In this document: in pieces, positions 54,194 through 62,791 of the stretch | Position numbering within the stretch: position 1 is the first letter of the stretch | How the letters are laid out: every line of letters begins with the position of its first letter | From: Paraburkholderia sp. BCC1886 | GTDB lineage: Bacteria; Pseudomonadota; Gammaproteobacteria; Burkholderiales; Burkholderiaceae | Assembly: GCF_900996245.1 (NCBI RefSeq) | Contig: NZ_CAAJGK010000043.1 | Span: 1-64,000, forward strand | Direction: 5' to 3' | DNA: 64,000 bases | Position numbers and translations under genes: made by a program | Notes under the pieces: generated by a model | The model's database searches: none | What the model saw: the letters and a program-made list of their open reading frames with translations, nothing else | Told to the model about the DNA's origin: nothing

Positions 54194-54221
54194 GGCGGGT
54201 CCCCTTCGACGCTGCGCGCGG

Positions 54222-55223
54222 TTAGTCCGACACGGTTTGCGGCGCGACCGGCGCCGCAAACCAGCCTTCTTCGCGCGCGATCCGCTCGAGCGCGGCCTCG
54301 ACCATCGCGCAGGCACGATTGCTGACGTCGCCGAGATAACGGTGCAGCGCGGCGTCCTGCGCCGAACGCGAGACACAGGTGTCGCTGTAGCGCTCGAACG
54401 CCGATAGCTTCATGACCAATTCAGCGAGATGCCGCGGGCATTCGCAGGCGATCGTCGACGAGCGCCCAGCGATGGCTTCCAGTTCGATGTCGTCGTAGCG
54501 GCGACGCATGCGTGCCCAGACCGGGTCGTCGCCAGAACGCTCCTGAATGCGGACGCGTTCGCACAGGTCGCCGAGAATCTGCCGGAACTCCGTGCGGCTG
54601 TCCGGCTCCCGATACAGGCGCACGCCCGCCACCCGCAAACTCTCCGCGGCATGACCGGTACCAAAGCTGTAGACCACCGCGATGGCCTTGGCGCGCACCG
54701 CTTCACCGAGCGAGACGATCTGGGCCGCGACTTCCTCGTGCAGTGATTCGACGTTGACCATCAACGCCTCGATCGGCTCGCGCGATTCGCGCTGCAACGC
54801 GGCGCCGAGATCGGCGAAGGTCGCGAGGTCGCGCACGCCGTACAGACGCAGGTCGATTTCCGTAGCGTGCAGGCGCTGTTCCAACCGGGTTCCAACGAGC
54901 GCAAGGCGCAGATCGACCGGATCGCCGGGCACGCCATCCGGCAACGCACCGCGTGCGGCCAGAAACTGCAATTGCTCGCCGTCGAGCCGGGCAATCGCAC
55001 CAATGGCGTGACCGCGGCCGACCAGCATTTTGATGAGCGTGAGCCGCCTGACGTCCTCTTCCGAGTAAAGACGCTGGCCCGACGCCGTCTTGACCGGGCC
55101 TACGACGCCGTAACGGCGCTCCCAGATCCGCAATGTCGTAACCGGCATTTTTGCCAGACGCGCGGCTTCGCCGCTTCTATAGCCCCGCTGAGCCGACCCC
55201 GACTCGTCCGATGAAGTCACCAT
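54222..55223 (-). CDS. MerR-family regulator with Cys-containing C-terminal domain
   Basis: A 333-residue regulator. The MerR winged helix spans residues 14-82 (YRSGEAARLAKMPVTTLRIWERRYG). The middle and carboxyl parts form a B12-binding-like architecture, but the cobalamin motif DxHxxG is absent. Instead four cysteines (260, 262, 283 and 305; CECPRHLAELVMKLS) lie near the end. This resembles the cobalamin-independent LitR/PplR branch reported to act with LOV photoreceptors in Pseudomonas. It is upstream of the ECF sigma and DUF2878 genes. A repeat array precedes it. Confidence 0.88.
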   Translation of the reverse strand: MVTSSDESGSAQRGYRSGEAARLAKMPVTTLRIWERRYGVVGPVKTASGQRLYSEEDVRRLTLIKMLVGRGHAIGAIARLDGEQLQFLAARGALPDGVPGDPVDLRLALVGTRLEQRLHATEIDLRLYGVRDLATFADLGAALQRESREPIEALMVNVESLHEEVAAQIVSLGEAVRAKAIAVVYSFGTGHAAESLRVAGVRLYREPDSRTEFRQILGDLCERVRIQERSGDDPVWARMRRRYDDIELEAIAGRSSTIACECPRHLAELVMKLSAFERYSDTCVSRSAQDAALHRYLGDVSNRACAMVEAALERIAREEGWFAAPVAPQTVSD

Positions 55224-55246
55224 GAAACTCTCCTTGCAGCCTGTTT

Positions 55247-55329
55247 CGTTTCAAGCATACCGGGATTTTGGGCGTGTTGAAACGACTTATCGATACGTAA
55301 CACGCGTTTGAAACGGTTTTTATCGATAC
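55247..55329. promoter_or_regulatory. Repeat array upstream of merR, likely operator
   Basis: TTGAAACG followed by TTATCGATAC occurs twice (55277-55296 and 55308-55329), and the inverted copy CGTTTCAA lies at 55247-55254. TATCGATA is itself palindromic. The array is 24 bases upstream of the merR start, where autoregulation or a sigma-dependent promoter (TGAAAC-like -35) would act. Confidence 0.55.
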
Positions 55330-55475
55330 AAGGAGGTTATCGGCATCGGATCCGTGGAGCTTTACTGGAATTTGTAGAGGAAAAACTCCGGATTGCACTC
55401 GTCAGGAAGCGGCGTGACTCGCCAATGACGAGTCGCCGGCCGCGACGACAACGATTCGAGCCGGCAAAAGCCGTG

Positions 55476-55907
55476 TCATCCGTGCCAGAGGTTGCGCAGC
55501 AATGCGAGCAGCGCGGTGGGGGCCGTGCCTTTTTGACAATAGCCGTCGAAATTATGACGTGACCGCGCGGTCTCCCTGACGTGCTCCTCGTCGAGCGACG
55601 TGAAGGCAACGATGCCCAGACTTTGGGTTGGGAGATAGCTGCGCAGTGCGATTGCGGTTTCGTAACCGTCGCGCTCCGGCATCATGATGTCGAGTACGAC
55701 GACGTCCGGCACCCAGTCTTTCACGCACTGCAGCGCTTGCGCGCAACCGTTGGCGGAGCGGGCTTCCACGCCTTCGTACGAGAGGTAGGTGGCGAGCGCG
55801 TCGGCGGCACCGGCGTTGTCGTCGACCACGAGCACGCGTGGCAGTTCGTGGAGGACCCGTACTTCGCGGGCGCTCCATCGCTGGCAAGTTGAGGGGGTGC
55901 GCGGCAT
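55476..55907 (-). CDS. Stand-alone CheY-like response regulator
   Basis: A 143-residue single-domain receiver. All key residues are present: Asp29-Asp30 (RVLVVDDNAGAA), the phospho-acceptor Asp73 (VVVLDIMMPERDGYE), Thr103 (VAFTS) and Lys126 (GYCQKG). No output domain follows, so it must act by protein contact. No histidine kinase is adjacent. The first 20 residues are poorly defined and the true start could be further downstream. Confidence 0.88.
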   Translation of the reverse strand: MPRTPSTCQRWSAREVRVLHELPRVLVVDDNAGAADALATYLSYEGVEARSANGCAQALQCVKDWVPDVVVLDIMMPERDGYETAIALRSYLPTQSLGIVAFTSLDEEHVRETARSRHNFDGYCQKGTAPTALLALLRNLWHG

Positions 55908-56123
55908 AAGTCAGCTTGCGAGGAAATGCCCCGTCGTCAGCAAACTTCGTGCCGAAGGCCGTCGCCGGGCTCCCTTCCAATTGCGGGCGAGTCGCGTGAA
56001 AACCGCTCCCGTCCGCACTTTCGGCCATGACAACAACAAGTTACAAACCAGCCTTTGACGGCGATATGGCGCAGATGTTTATGATGGGCCCGTCGCGTCT
56101 TCTGAACGGTCTACTGAATAAAT

Positions 56124-56891
56124 ATGAGGAATGCTGGAAAAACCTTGATCGTCGGGATGCTGGTCGCCGAGTTGGGCTACGCCACCTACGTGCTGACCGA
56201 TAAAGGCGATGAAGCCGCCGTGCCGCCGGCCGTGCGCGCCGACGAATCGCTCGATGCCGCGAACAGTCATGCCCCGCTGGTCCCGATGTCCGAACTGCAC
56301 GTTCGCGATACGCCGACGCCGGCACCTTCGCCGGCTCAGGCGCAGATTCAGGCTCAGCCGCCAATCACACCGGCCGCGACGTTACCCACTCAAGTGGCTG
56401 CACTGCCGCGCACCGTGCCGGCCGACGACCTCATTTCGGTACCGGCACGATCGGCGGCCGGGCCGGTGATTCCCGAGGCGCCGTCCACGAATCAGCCGTC
56501 ACGTGCCGCTGCTTCGTCCAAACCCGCGCCGTCGCAACCGCGTACCCGAAGCCAGCTCGCCGCCGTACAGAAATCCACCCCGAAGCCCACCGGATCGACC
56601 CACGCCAGCGTCGCCGAAGCCGCACAGGATACCGGCAGCCGGCGCCGTCCGAGATATAACCCGGTTGCCGCGGCCTCGACGGAAAAGCTGGTGAGGGAAT
56701 CCGCGCGACCAGACCCGTCGCTGCCACAACCGTGGACCCGGGGTGAACCGCCGCCGCGCCGCGCCGCGAACGGCTCGAGCCGCAGCAAGTCCGACCGCGC
56801 CGTCGCCGCCGCCATGACCGCGCAACTCGTGCGCGATTCGGCCCAGGCGAACCGTTCGCCTGCCGCAACGGGTAAAGGTGGCGACAAGTAA
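56124..56891 (+). CDS. Pro/Ala-rich membrane-anchored protein, unknown
   Basis: A 255-residue protein with one amino-terminal membrane helix or uncleaved signal (residues 6-24, KTLIVGMLVAELGYATYVL). A long low-complexity Pro/Ala/Ser/Thr region follows. Two related motifs occur near the carboxyl end: STEKLVRESARPDP (about residues 188-201) and MTAQLVRDSAQANR (about 230-243). No ribosome site is obvious. No family is recognised; it may be a periplasmic linker protein. Confidence 0.65.
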   Translation: MRNAGKTLIVGMLVAELGYATYVLTDKGDEAAVPPAVRADESLDAANSHAPLVPMSELHVRDTPTPAPSPAQAQIQAQPPITPAATLPTQVAALPRTVPADDLISVPARSAAGPVIPEAPSTNQPSRAAASSKPAPSQPRTRSQLAAVQKSTPKPTGSTHASVAEAAQDTGSRRRPRYNPVAAASTEKLVRESARPDPSLPQPWTRGEPPPRRAANGSSRSKSDRAVAAAMTAQLVRDSAQANRSPAATGKGGDK

Positions 56892-56897
56892 CGCCCG

Positions 56898-57365
56898 CTA
56901 TTCGGCGCCTGCTTGCGCGATAGCGGACGCGACGATCATCGCGTCCGCGTTAGCCGGAATCTCGCCGCGCACTCTCGGCTTGTAGATGAAGTCGCCGCGC
57001 CGGATCAGCGTGCCGGTGAGCGCACAGTAGCCCATGCTGCGCGCCCGGCAACTGTGCCAGACCTGATCGATGTAGCAGCAACGCGTCGCGTCCTGCCAGA
57101 TAACTGCGATCGTCGACACCGACAGACGTTCGACCACTTCCACCAGAACATGCGAAGACGGCGCACGCAATGCCGCCCGTCCGACCGGCCGCGCGGCAGG
57201 CGGCGGGTTCGCGGGTACACGGTAAGCGCACAGAAGCGCACTGATCACATGACCCCAGACTGGCCCGCCGGCGCGCTCCGTCACGCCGGCGGCGGTCGCC
57301 GGCGCAACGGAACCCTCCAGTGCGGGCGGCGCGCTACAGACATTCGACTGCATTTCGATATGCAT
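56898..57365 (-). CDS. DUF3331 domain protein
   Basis: A 155-residue protein. The ATG at 57365 has GGAG seven bases upstream; a frame to 57542 has no support. The carboxyl half matches DUF3331: IWQDATRCCYIDQVWHSCRA, then MGYCALTGTLIRRGDFIYKP. Conserved Cys residues in that block suggest a metal site. The family is nearly limited to Burkholderiaceae, and its function is unknown. Convergent with the Pro/Ala-rich gene. Confidence 0.78.
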   Translation of the reverse strand: MHIEMQSNVCSAPPALEGSVAPATAAGVTERAGGPVWGHVISALLCAYRVPANPPPAARPVGRAALRAPSSHVLVEVVERLSVSTIAVIWQDATRCCYIDQVWHSCRARSMGYCALTGTLIRRGDFIYKPRVRGEIPANADAMIVASAIAQAGAE

Positions 57366-57502
57366 TGCATTGCTCCGTAGCGACGACTCGCAATGGGAAA
57401 ACGGTCCCATCCTTGATGCATCCAGAACGCGGCGGGTTTCGATCGGTGCGGTATCCCTGCCCATTTCCTTCGCGGCGTAGCCCGCGTGAAAACACAGCGG
57501 CC

Positions 57503-58492
57503 TCATTGACCCGGCGCGGCTTCGTAATTGACGGGAACCCATTCATAGCGATGACCGTCTTTCCGGATGTGTCCCAGGCCGGGAAACGCGATATGCGCGG
57601 CACCGACCAGATAGCCTTTGTCCACCGCCAATGCCAGCGCCATGCGACGCGAGCGTTTCGCCGACGCCGCGTCGCTGTCGTATTCGATCGAGACCTCCGG
57701 GTTCGGCAACTGGATCGACGCGACGTGGATAATGTCGCCCCACACCAGCAGGTCTTGCGATCCACCGTGCACCAGATAACCGGTGTGACCCGGCGTATGC
57801 CCCGGCAAGGCCAGCGCGCGAATGCCCGGCTCGAGTTCGACGTCGCCGCTGAACGGCTCGAAGCGTCCCGCGGCGACATATGGCGCCACCGAAGCGATCG
57901 CGGCATCGAAAAAAGAACTCAGAAACGCGGGCGCTTTCACCTTGTTCGCCGGGTTCAGCCAGTAGTCGGCATCGGTCTGGCTGACACGGACGATGGCGTT
58001 CGGAAACGCCATCGCGCCGTGCGCATCGATACCGCCCACGTGGTCCTTATGCAGATGCGTGAGCAGCACCTCGTCGACCTGTTCGGGCAGATAACCCGCG
58101 GCCCGCAGATTGGCGCGCAGCTTGCCGCAGCAGTCACCATACAGAACGCCCGCGCCCGAATCGATCAGGATCAGCTTCGAGCCCGTGTTGATCAGAAACG
58201 CGTTGATGGAACCCTGCACCGGTTGCTGCAAAAAATCGCGTGCCAGGTCTTTCGCAACTTCCGCTTTCGACGCGCCGTCAACGACCGTGCCGATCGGGAA
58301 CGGATGCGTGCCGTCGAGCAACGCCGTCACTTCGACGCCGCCCAGCATGAGCCGATAAAAACCGGGCCCTTGCGTTTTCACCATCGGAGCGGCCGCAAAG
58401 GCAATCCCGCACCACGCCATCACCGTCACGCCAGCCAGCACCGTCAGCCAGCTCGCGACGCGCCTTGCCCCCACGCGTCCACCCTGCTTCAT
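57503..58492 (-). CDS. Secreted MBL-fold metallohydrolase
   Basis: A 329-residue protein with a signal peptide ending near AFAAAP (residue 36). The metallo-beta-lactamase motif THLHKDH places His146, His148, Asp150 and His151, with later LPGHTPGHTGY and GDIIH supplying more ligands. This branch resembles quorum-quenching lactonases and related periplasmic hydrolases; the substrate is unknown. It ends the minus-strand run that starts at the window edge and is 24 bases downstream of the FAD reductase gene. Confidence 0.9.
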   Translation of the reverse strand: MKQGGRVGARRVASWLTVLAGVTVMAWCGIAFAAAPMVKTQGPGFYRLMLGGVEVTALLDGTHPFPIGTVVDGASKAEVAKDLARDFLQQPVQGSINAFLINTGSKLILIDSGAGVLYGDCCGKLRANLRAAGYLPEQVDEVLLTHLHKDHVGGIDAHGAMAFPNAIVRVSQTDADYWLNPANKVKAPAFLSSFFDAAIASVAPYVAAGRFEPFSGDVELEPGIRALALPGHTPGHTGYLVHGGSQDLLVWGDIIHVASIQLPNPEVSIEYDSDAASAKRSRRMALALAVDKGYLVGAAHIAFPGLGHIRKDGHRYEWVPVNYEAAPGQ

Positions 58493-58516
58493 GATTCGAT
58501 CCTCGAATTTGCCGCG

Positions 58517-60241
58517 TTATCGAACGGAAACCGTCAGTTCGCGGCTCAGATACGCATGAATCTGACTGACGACGGCCGCGCCATCGCCGACCGCCGCGGC
58601 CACCCGTTTGGCCGATTCAGAGCGCACGTCGCCCACTGCGAACAGACCCGGCACGCTGGTTTCCAGCAGATAATACGCGCCGGCTTCGGACCTGCGCGAC
58701 TCGCTGCGCGCCGACCCCGTCATGACGAAGCCACGGTTATCGAATTCGACGCCGCTCGACACCAGCCAGTCTGTTTTCGGGTCCGCGCCAATGAAGAGAA
58801 ACAGATGACGCGTCGGGACCGCCTCGTCGATGCCCTCCGCTTCGCGCCGGATATGCACTTCGGTGAGCCCGGCTTCATCGCCTTCGAGCCGGCGCAGCAC
58901 ACAATGCGTGCATAGCGTCACGTTCGGCAACGAGCCGATCCGGTCGATCAGATATCTCGACATGCTCGCGTTCAGATCGCCTGCGCGGATCAGCACACGA
59001 ATGCTGCGGGCGAAATTCGCGAGGAATACGACCGCCTGACCGGCCGAATTGCCGCCGCCCATCAGCACGATGTCCTGTCCTTTGACGAGCTTCGCTTCGA
59101 TGGTCGAGGCCCAGTAGTAGGTGCCGCGCCCCTCGAAGCGCTCGAATCCGGGCACGTCTGGTTTGCGATACGCGGCGCCGCTCGCGACCACCACGGTGCG
59201 TGCGCCGATTCGCTGCCCGTCCTGCAGCGTCAGCACGAAATTTCCCTCCTGCCGGCTCACGTCCAGCACCTTGCCGGGAATCGCCAGATGCGCGCCGAAC
59301 TTGAGCGCCTGCTGGAACGCGCGCGCCGCGAGCGCCTGGCCCGAGATGCCGGTCGGGAAGCCCAGGTAGTTTTCAATGCGGGAACTGGCGCCGGCCTGTC
59401 CGCCAGGCGCGCGCTGATCGAACACGGCGACCGACAATCCCTCGGTGGCCGCATACACGGCGGCCGCGAGTCCCGCCGGCCCGGCGCCGACGATCGCGAC
59501 ATCGTAGACGTGCGTGGGCTCGAACGTCGGCACGAGGCCGAGGCACGACGCCAGTTGCGCTTCATCGGGTGCGCGCAGCAGGCCGCCGTTCGGGCAGAAC
59601 ACCAGCGGAAAATCGTCCGGACCCGTCGTCATGTCGCCGAGCAGCGTGATCGCTTCGGGATCGGTGCGGGCGTCGATCACCGTCGCCGGGTAGGCATTGC
59701 GGCGCAAAAATCCCTGCAGGCGGATGAGCCGCGCATCGTCGCCATTACCGACGATGATCGGCCCCAGTCCCTGCTCGATGAGTCCGAGTCGTCGCAGGAT
59801 CAGCGCACGCATGATGTGCTCGCCCAGTTGCGCATCGGCGACGATTAACGCGCGCAAGCGCTCGGGCTCGATCACCAGCGTGTCGACGTCGGTCAGCGCA
59901 ATGCCGTCGATCAGCGCCGGCTTGCCGGACAGTTGCGCCATCTCCGCCATGAAGTGACCCGCTTCATGCTCGGTGATGACGGTCGAGCGCCCGAAACTGT
60001 CGCGCGACGCGATTCTGACGCGGCCGTGCAGCAACACGAAAAGACCCAGCGCCACCTTGCCGGTTTCGAAAATCAGTTCGCCCGCGCGGAACGACCTGGG
60101 GGTCGCGAAGCGCCGCAGACTTTGAATCTCCCCCGCAGAAAGGCGCGGAAACATCTGATGCTGCCGGTATTCGAGCGACGAATACGGCATCTCGAGTTCC
60201 GGGTGGGGCAACGCATCGCCGGCAAAATCCGGGGTGTCCAT
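58517..60241 (-). CDS. Cyclic-nucleotide-binding/thioredoxin-reductase-like protein
   Basis: A 574-residue three-part protein. Residues 28-150 form a cNMP-binding (Crp-like) domain, and 160-235 a thioredoxin-like insert (IIVGNGDDARLIRLQGFLRR, LVFCPNGGLLRAPDE). Residues 245-574 are a FAD/NADPH domain of the thioredoxin reductase type, with GAGPAG at 252-257 and GGGNSAGQA at 395-403. The redox CxxC of thioredoxin reductases is replaced by Trp377-Ala-Ser-Thr380 (YYWASTIEAK), so it cannot be a classical disulfide reductase. It ends with GDVRSESAKRVAAAVGDGA, the FAD-binding end. Confidence 0.9.
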   Translation of the reverse strand: MDTPDFAGDALPHPELEMPYSSLEYRQHQMFPRLSAGEIQSLRRFATPRSFRAGELIFETGKVALGLFVLLHGRVRIASRDSFGRSTVITEHEAGHFMAEMAQLSGKPALIDGIALTDVDTLVIEPERLRALIVADAQLGEHIMRALILRRLGLIEQGLGPIIVGNGDDARLIRLQGFLRRNAYPATVIDARTDPEAITLLGDMTTGPDDFPLVFCPNGGLLRAPDEAQLASCLGLVPTFEPTHVYDVAIVGAGPAGLAAAVYAATEGLSVAVFDQRAPGGQAGASSRIENYLGFPTGISGQALAARAFQQALKFGAHLAIPGKVLDVSRQEGNFVLTLQDGQRIGARTVVVASGAAYRKPDVPGFERFEGRGTYYWASTIEAKLVKGQDIVLMGGGNSAGQAVVFLANFARSIRVLIRAGDLNASMSRYLIDRIGSLPNVTLCTHCVLRRLEGDEAGLTEVHIRREAEGIDEAVPTRHLFLFIGADPKTDWLVSSGVEFDNRGFVMTGSARSESRRSEAGAYYLLETSVPGLFAVGDVRSESAKRVAAAVGDGAAVVSQIHAYLSRELTVSVR

Positions 60242-60317
60242 AACTTGACCTCTTCTGAAACGTCGGCTGTCGGGTTGGTTCCGATTGCTACCGCTGGCTA
60301 CCGCTTGCTAGCGCTTA

Positions 60318-61808
60318 CTACCAGCCGAACTTGAGTTCGGCGCCGACATAGTCGGCATTGCGCGCGCCAAGATCGCGCAGCGACGGCCCGACCTGAAAGT
60401 GCACGGCTTCCAGTGCCGCAGCGAGATTCGCGGTGACCGCGTAGTCCGCGCGAATCTGCGTATAGAAGCCGGTCCATGCGGTGCCGTGTCCCGCAGTCCC
60501 CGGTACGACAGCCGAGCCCTGACCGTACACGGCATCCGCCGTGGTTTCGCGCCATTGCAATCCGACACCGGCAAGCAACGTGAGCTTGCTGCTCGGCTTC
60601 AGGATGAGGGTCGGCTTGACGTGCACCAGGTTCGTGTAGCCGGTGTAGCCCGCCAGCGCGAAGTAGTAGCCGTTCGGAAAGAGCGGATTGAACGTGCCGA
60701 CGCGCCCGTCGCCCGGGTGACTGTCGCCCGAGGCAGCGTCTATCTGGATACCGACGCGCGGTGTCCACGGCACGCTGCTCAGCGTATAGCCCGCGAGAGA
60801 ACCGACCGCCCACGCGCCGATCGTCTTGCTGCCGACATGCCCGGACTGATACATCGCTTCGACGTCCCAGTCGAGCGCCGCGAGCTTGCCCGCATAACGT
60901 GCGTCGAACACATCGCGATGCTCATCGCCGCTGGCGTCGACGAAATGCGCATTGCTGCGGTTATAGCGCGAGTAGTACGCCGACAGATCGCCGGGACCGA
61001 CGTCCTTGTGCTCGACACGTACACCGCTGAACGTCAGGTCGCGATTCGACACGTCGTCGAAATCGGAGCCGTCGCGGTATTGCACCGGCTGCGAAGCGTA
61101 GGCGATCCAGCGCCACGGACCGGTTTCATAGTCGGCCCAGATCGCGTCGAACGCCTGGCGCACGTTCGGCCCGTCGCGCACCGAGACAAACCGTTGCAAG
61201 TCGAACGCCATCTCCTGGCGGCCCACGCGAAACTTCACGGTGCCGGGACCGAGCGGCTCCGTCACCGCGATAAACGCTTGCCGTAAATCCAGCGGATTTT
61301 TATCGACCGGCGACACCGCGTCCTTGCCGTACGGGTCCGCATCCTCGAACTGCGTGAAGATCTGCACATGAGGACCGAGACGCACGTCGGCGTGAACTTC
61401 GAGACGCTGCAGGATATACGTGTCGTCGTGGCCGGTGCCGAGTCCGAAGAGCGGCGCGTCGTTCATCTCCAGCCGTTCGCGCAGCACCATGCCGAGCGAG
61501 ATATACGCATCGGGATTGCCGAACAGCGGCAGGTATTTCAGCGAATCGAACGGCTTGCGCGGCACGCACGGATTGGCGAGCGCCGACCAGTTCTCCTGCC
61601 AGCGGTTGAACATGACCGCGGGACGGGCGCAGGATGCCGCGCCGGCTGCAGTAGTCGCGGTGGTCGCCGCAGCGCTCGTCGTGGTCGTGTCGTCCGCACT
61701 GCCGAGCGCGGTATCCGCCGCGGAAGCGGGCAGCGCTGCCGCCAGTCCCGTGCCGAGCAGAACCGCACGCAGCGCACGCAGGGTGCACTCGCGCCGCGCA
61801 TTGAGCAT
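60318..61808 (-). CDS. Alginate-export-family outer-membrane protein
   Basis: A 496-residue exported protein. The ATG at 61808 lies 10 bases after the stop of the upstream glyoxalase-like gene. A signal peptide (ALPASA) precedes a Thr/Ala-rich stretch and a beta-barrel of the Alginate_exp type (PF13372), with VKFRVGRQEMAFDLQRFVSV, ending ADYVGAELKFGW with an aromatic terminal residue. In this context it is a general outer-membrane channel; no alginate genes are present. Confidence 0.85.
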   Translation of the reverse strand: MLNARRECTLRALRAVLLGTGLAAALPASAADTALGSADDTTTTSAAATTATTAAGAASCARPAVMFNRWQENWSALANPCVPRKPFDSLKYLPLFGNPDAYISLGMVLRERLEMNDAPLFGLGTGHDDTYILQRLEVHADVRLGPHVQIFTQFEDADPYGKDAVSPVDKNPLDLRQAFIAVTEPLGPGTVKFRVGRQEMAFDLQRFVSVRDGPNVRQAFDAIWADYETGPWRWIAYASQPVQYRDGSDFDDVSNRDLTFSGVRVEHKDVGPGDLSAYYSRYNRSNAHFVDASGDEHRDVFDARYAGKLAALDWDVEAMYQSGHVGSKTIGAWAVGSLAGYTLSSVPWTPRVGIQIDAASGDSHPGDGRVGTFNPLFPNGYYFALAGYTGYTNLVHVKPTLILKPSSKLTLLAGVGLQWRETTADAVYGQGSAVVPGTAGHGTAWTGFYTQIRADYAVTANLAAALEAVHFQVGPSLRDLGARNADYVGAELKFGW

Positions 61809-61818
61809 GACGCGCACG

Positions 61819-62778
61819 TCACTTGCCATCGTGCACTTCGGCGATATACCCGCCCGGGAATTCGAGCATCGCGGTCTTGCCGGTCGCGCCCTGATACGCT
61901 GGCACCAGCAACTTCGCACCGGCGGTTTGCGCGCGCTCGAGCGTGGCGCCCAGATCGTCGACGCCATAGCCCGTGGTCTCACGCCCGAACGGGAACGGCA
62001 GCATGCCGTCCGTGACGAACACGACCATCCGGCCGAAGCCCGACTCGATCCGGATCTCGCGGATGGTTTGCCCCGGACGCCCGATCACACCCGCATCCGC
62101 GTGCCGGTTGTCGGACACCACCTTGCCGTGCGAGAAATGCAGCCAGCGGCGCACGAAGTTATTCGCTTCGTAGCGCGATACATACACGCGGTTATCCGGC
62201 ACGCTTTGCAGCGGCGCATAGTTCGGCGCTTTGGTGTGCCAGTAGAGTTGCATGGTCAGGCCGCCCGGCCATTGAATGATCGCGTCCTTGCCGATCGGAT
62301 CCGGAAACGGATCGACCAGCACGTCGGCGCCTGCCGCGCGCGCCGCCTTCACGCCGTCGTCGATATCCGTGACGAGATAGCCGGTTCGCTCGTTGCCGAA
62401 CGGATAAGGAATCGGCGTTTCGAAACCGAACACCGAGAGCATGCCGACCGGCGTCTGCACGTATTGCGACGCCGTTTTGCTCGGCGTCGGCGTCACGGTG
62501 AACACCGCGCGCGGCGACGCCTTGCCGCCGAAGGTCGCAAGAAAGCTGGTGACGAACGCGTCGAGGTCGGCCGACGCGACATACACGTGCGTAGTGTCGT
62601 ATTGAGCGCCCACCGACACGTCGCGATGTTTAACCAGCGCGGCCGGCGGCGTCGCGTCTTCCTGCGGACCGTTATCGGCGAAAACGGGAGCGACCGGCGC
62701 GAGCGTGCCCAGCAGCGCGGCGCAAACCAGCGCAATGGATCGGTATCGATTGAAGAGCGTATTGCGGGACTTGAACAT
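61819..62778 (-). CDS. Secreted VOC/glyoxalase-superfamily protein
   Basis: A 319-residue protein with a signal peptide ending at VFADNG (about residue 34). Two vicinal-oxygen-chelate modules follow (about residues 50-160 and 190-310), each ending in the typical beta strand (WPGGLTMQLYWH, and FPGGYIAEVHDGK). Export of a glyoxalase fold is unusual. The stop is 10 bases before the alginate-export gene, so the two are co-transcribed. Confidence 0.82.
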   Translation of the reverse strand: MFKSRNTLFNRYRSIALVCAALLGTLAPVAPVFADNGPQEDATPPAALVKHRDVSVGAQYDTTHVYVASADLDAFVTSFLATFGGKASPRAVFTVTPTPSKTASQYVQTPVGMLSVFGFETPIPYPFGNERTGYLVTDIDDGVKAARAAGADVLVDPFPDPIGKDAIIQWPGGLTMQLYWHTKAPNYAPLQSVPDNRVYVSRYEANNFVRRWLHFSHGKVVSDNRHADAGVIGRPGQTIREIRIESGFGRMVVFVTDGMLPFPFGRETTGYGVDDLGATLERAQTAGAKLLVPAYQGATGKTAMLEFPGGYIAEVHDGK

Positions 62779-62791
62779 GGGATTACCCGAT

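Noticed and set aside
55308..55562. Plus-strand 84-residue frame with an AGGAGG nearby at 55331
   Set aside because: It is antisense to the end of the response regulator gene, its product is Arg-rich and unlike any family, and the AGGAGG does not precede its start.
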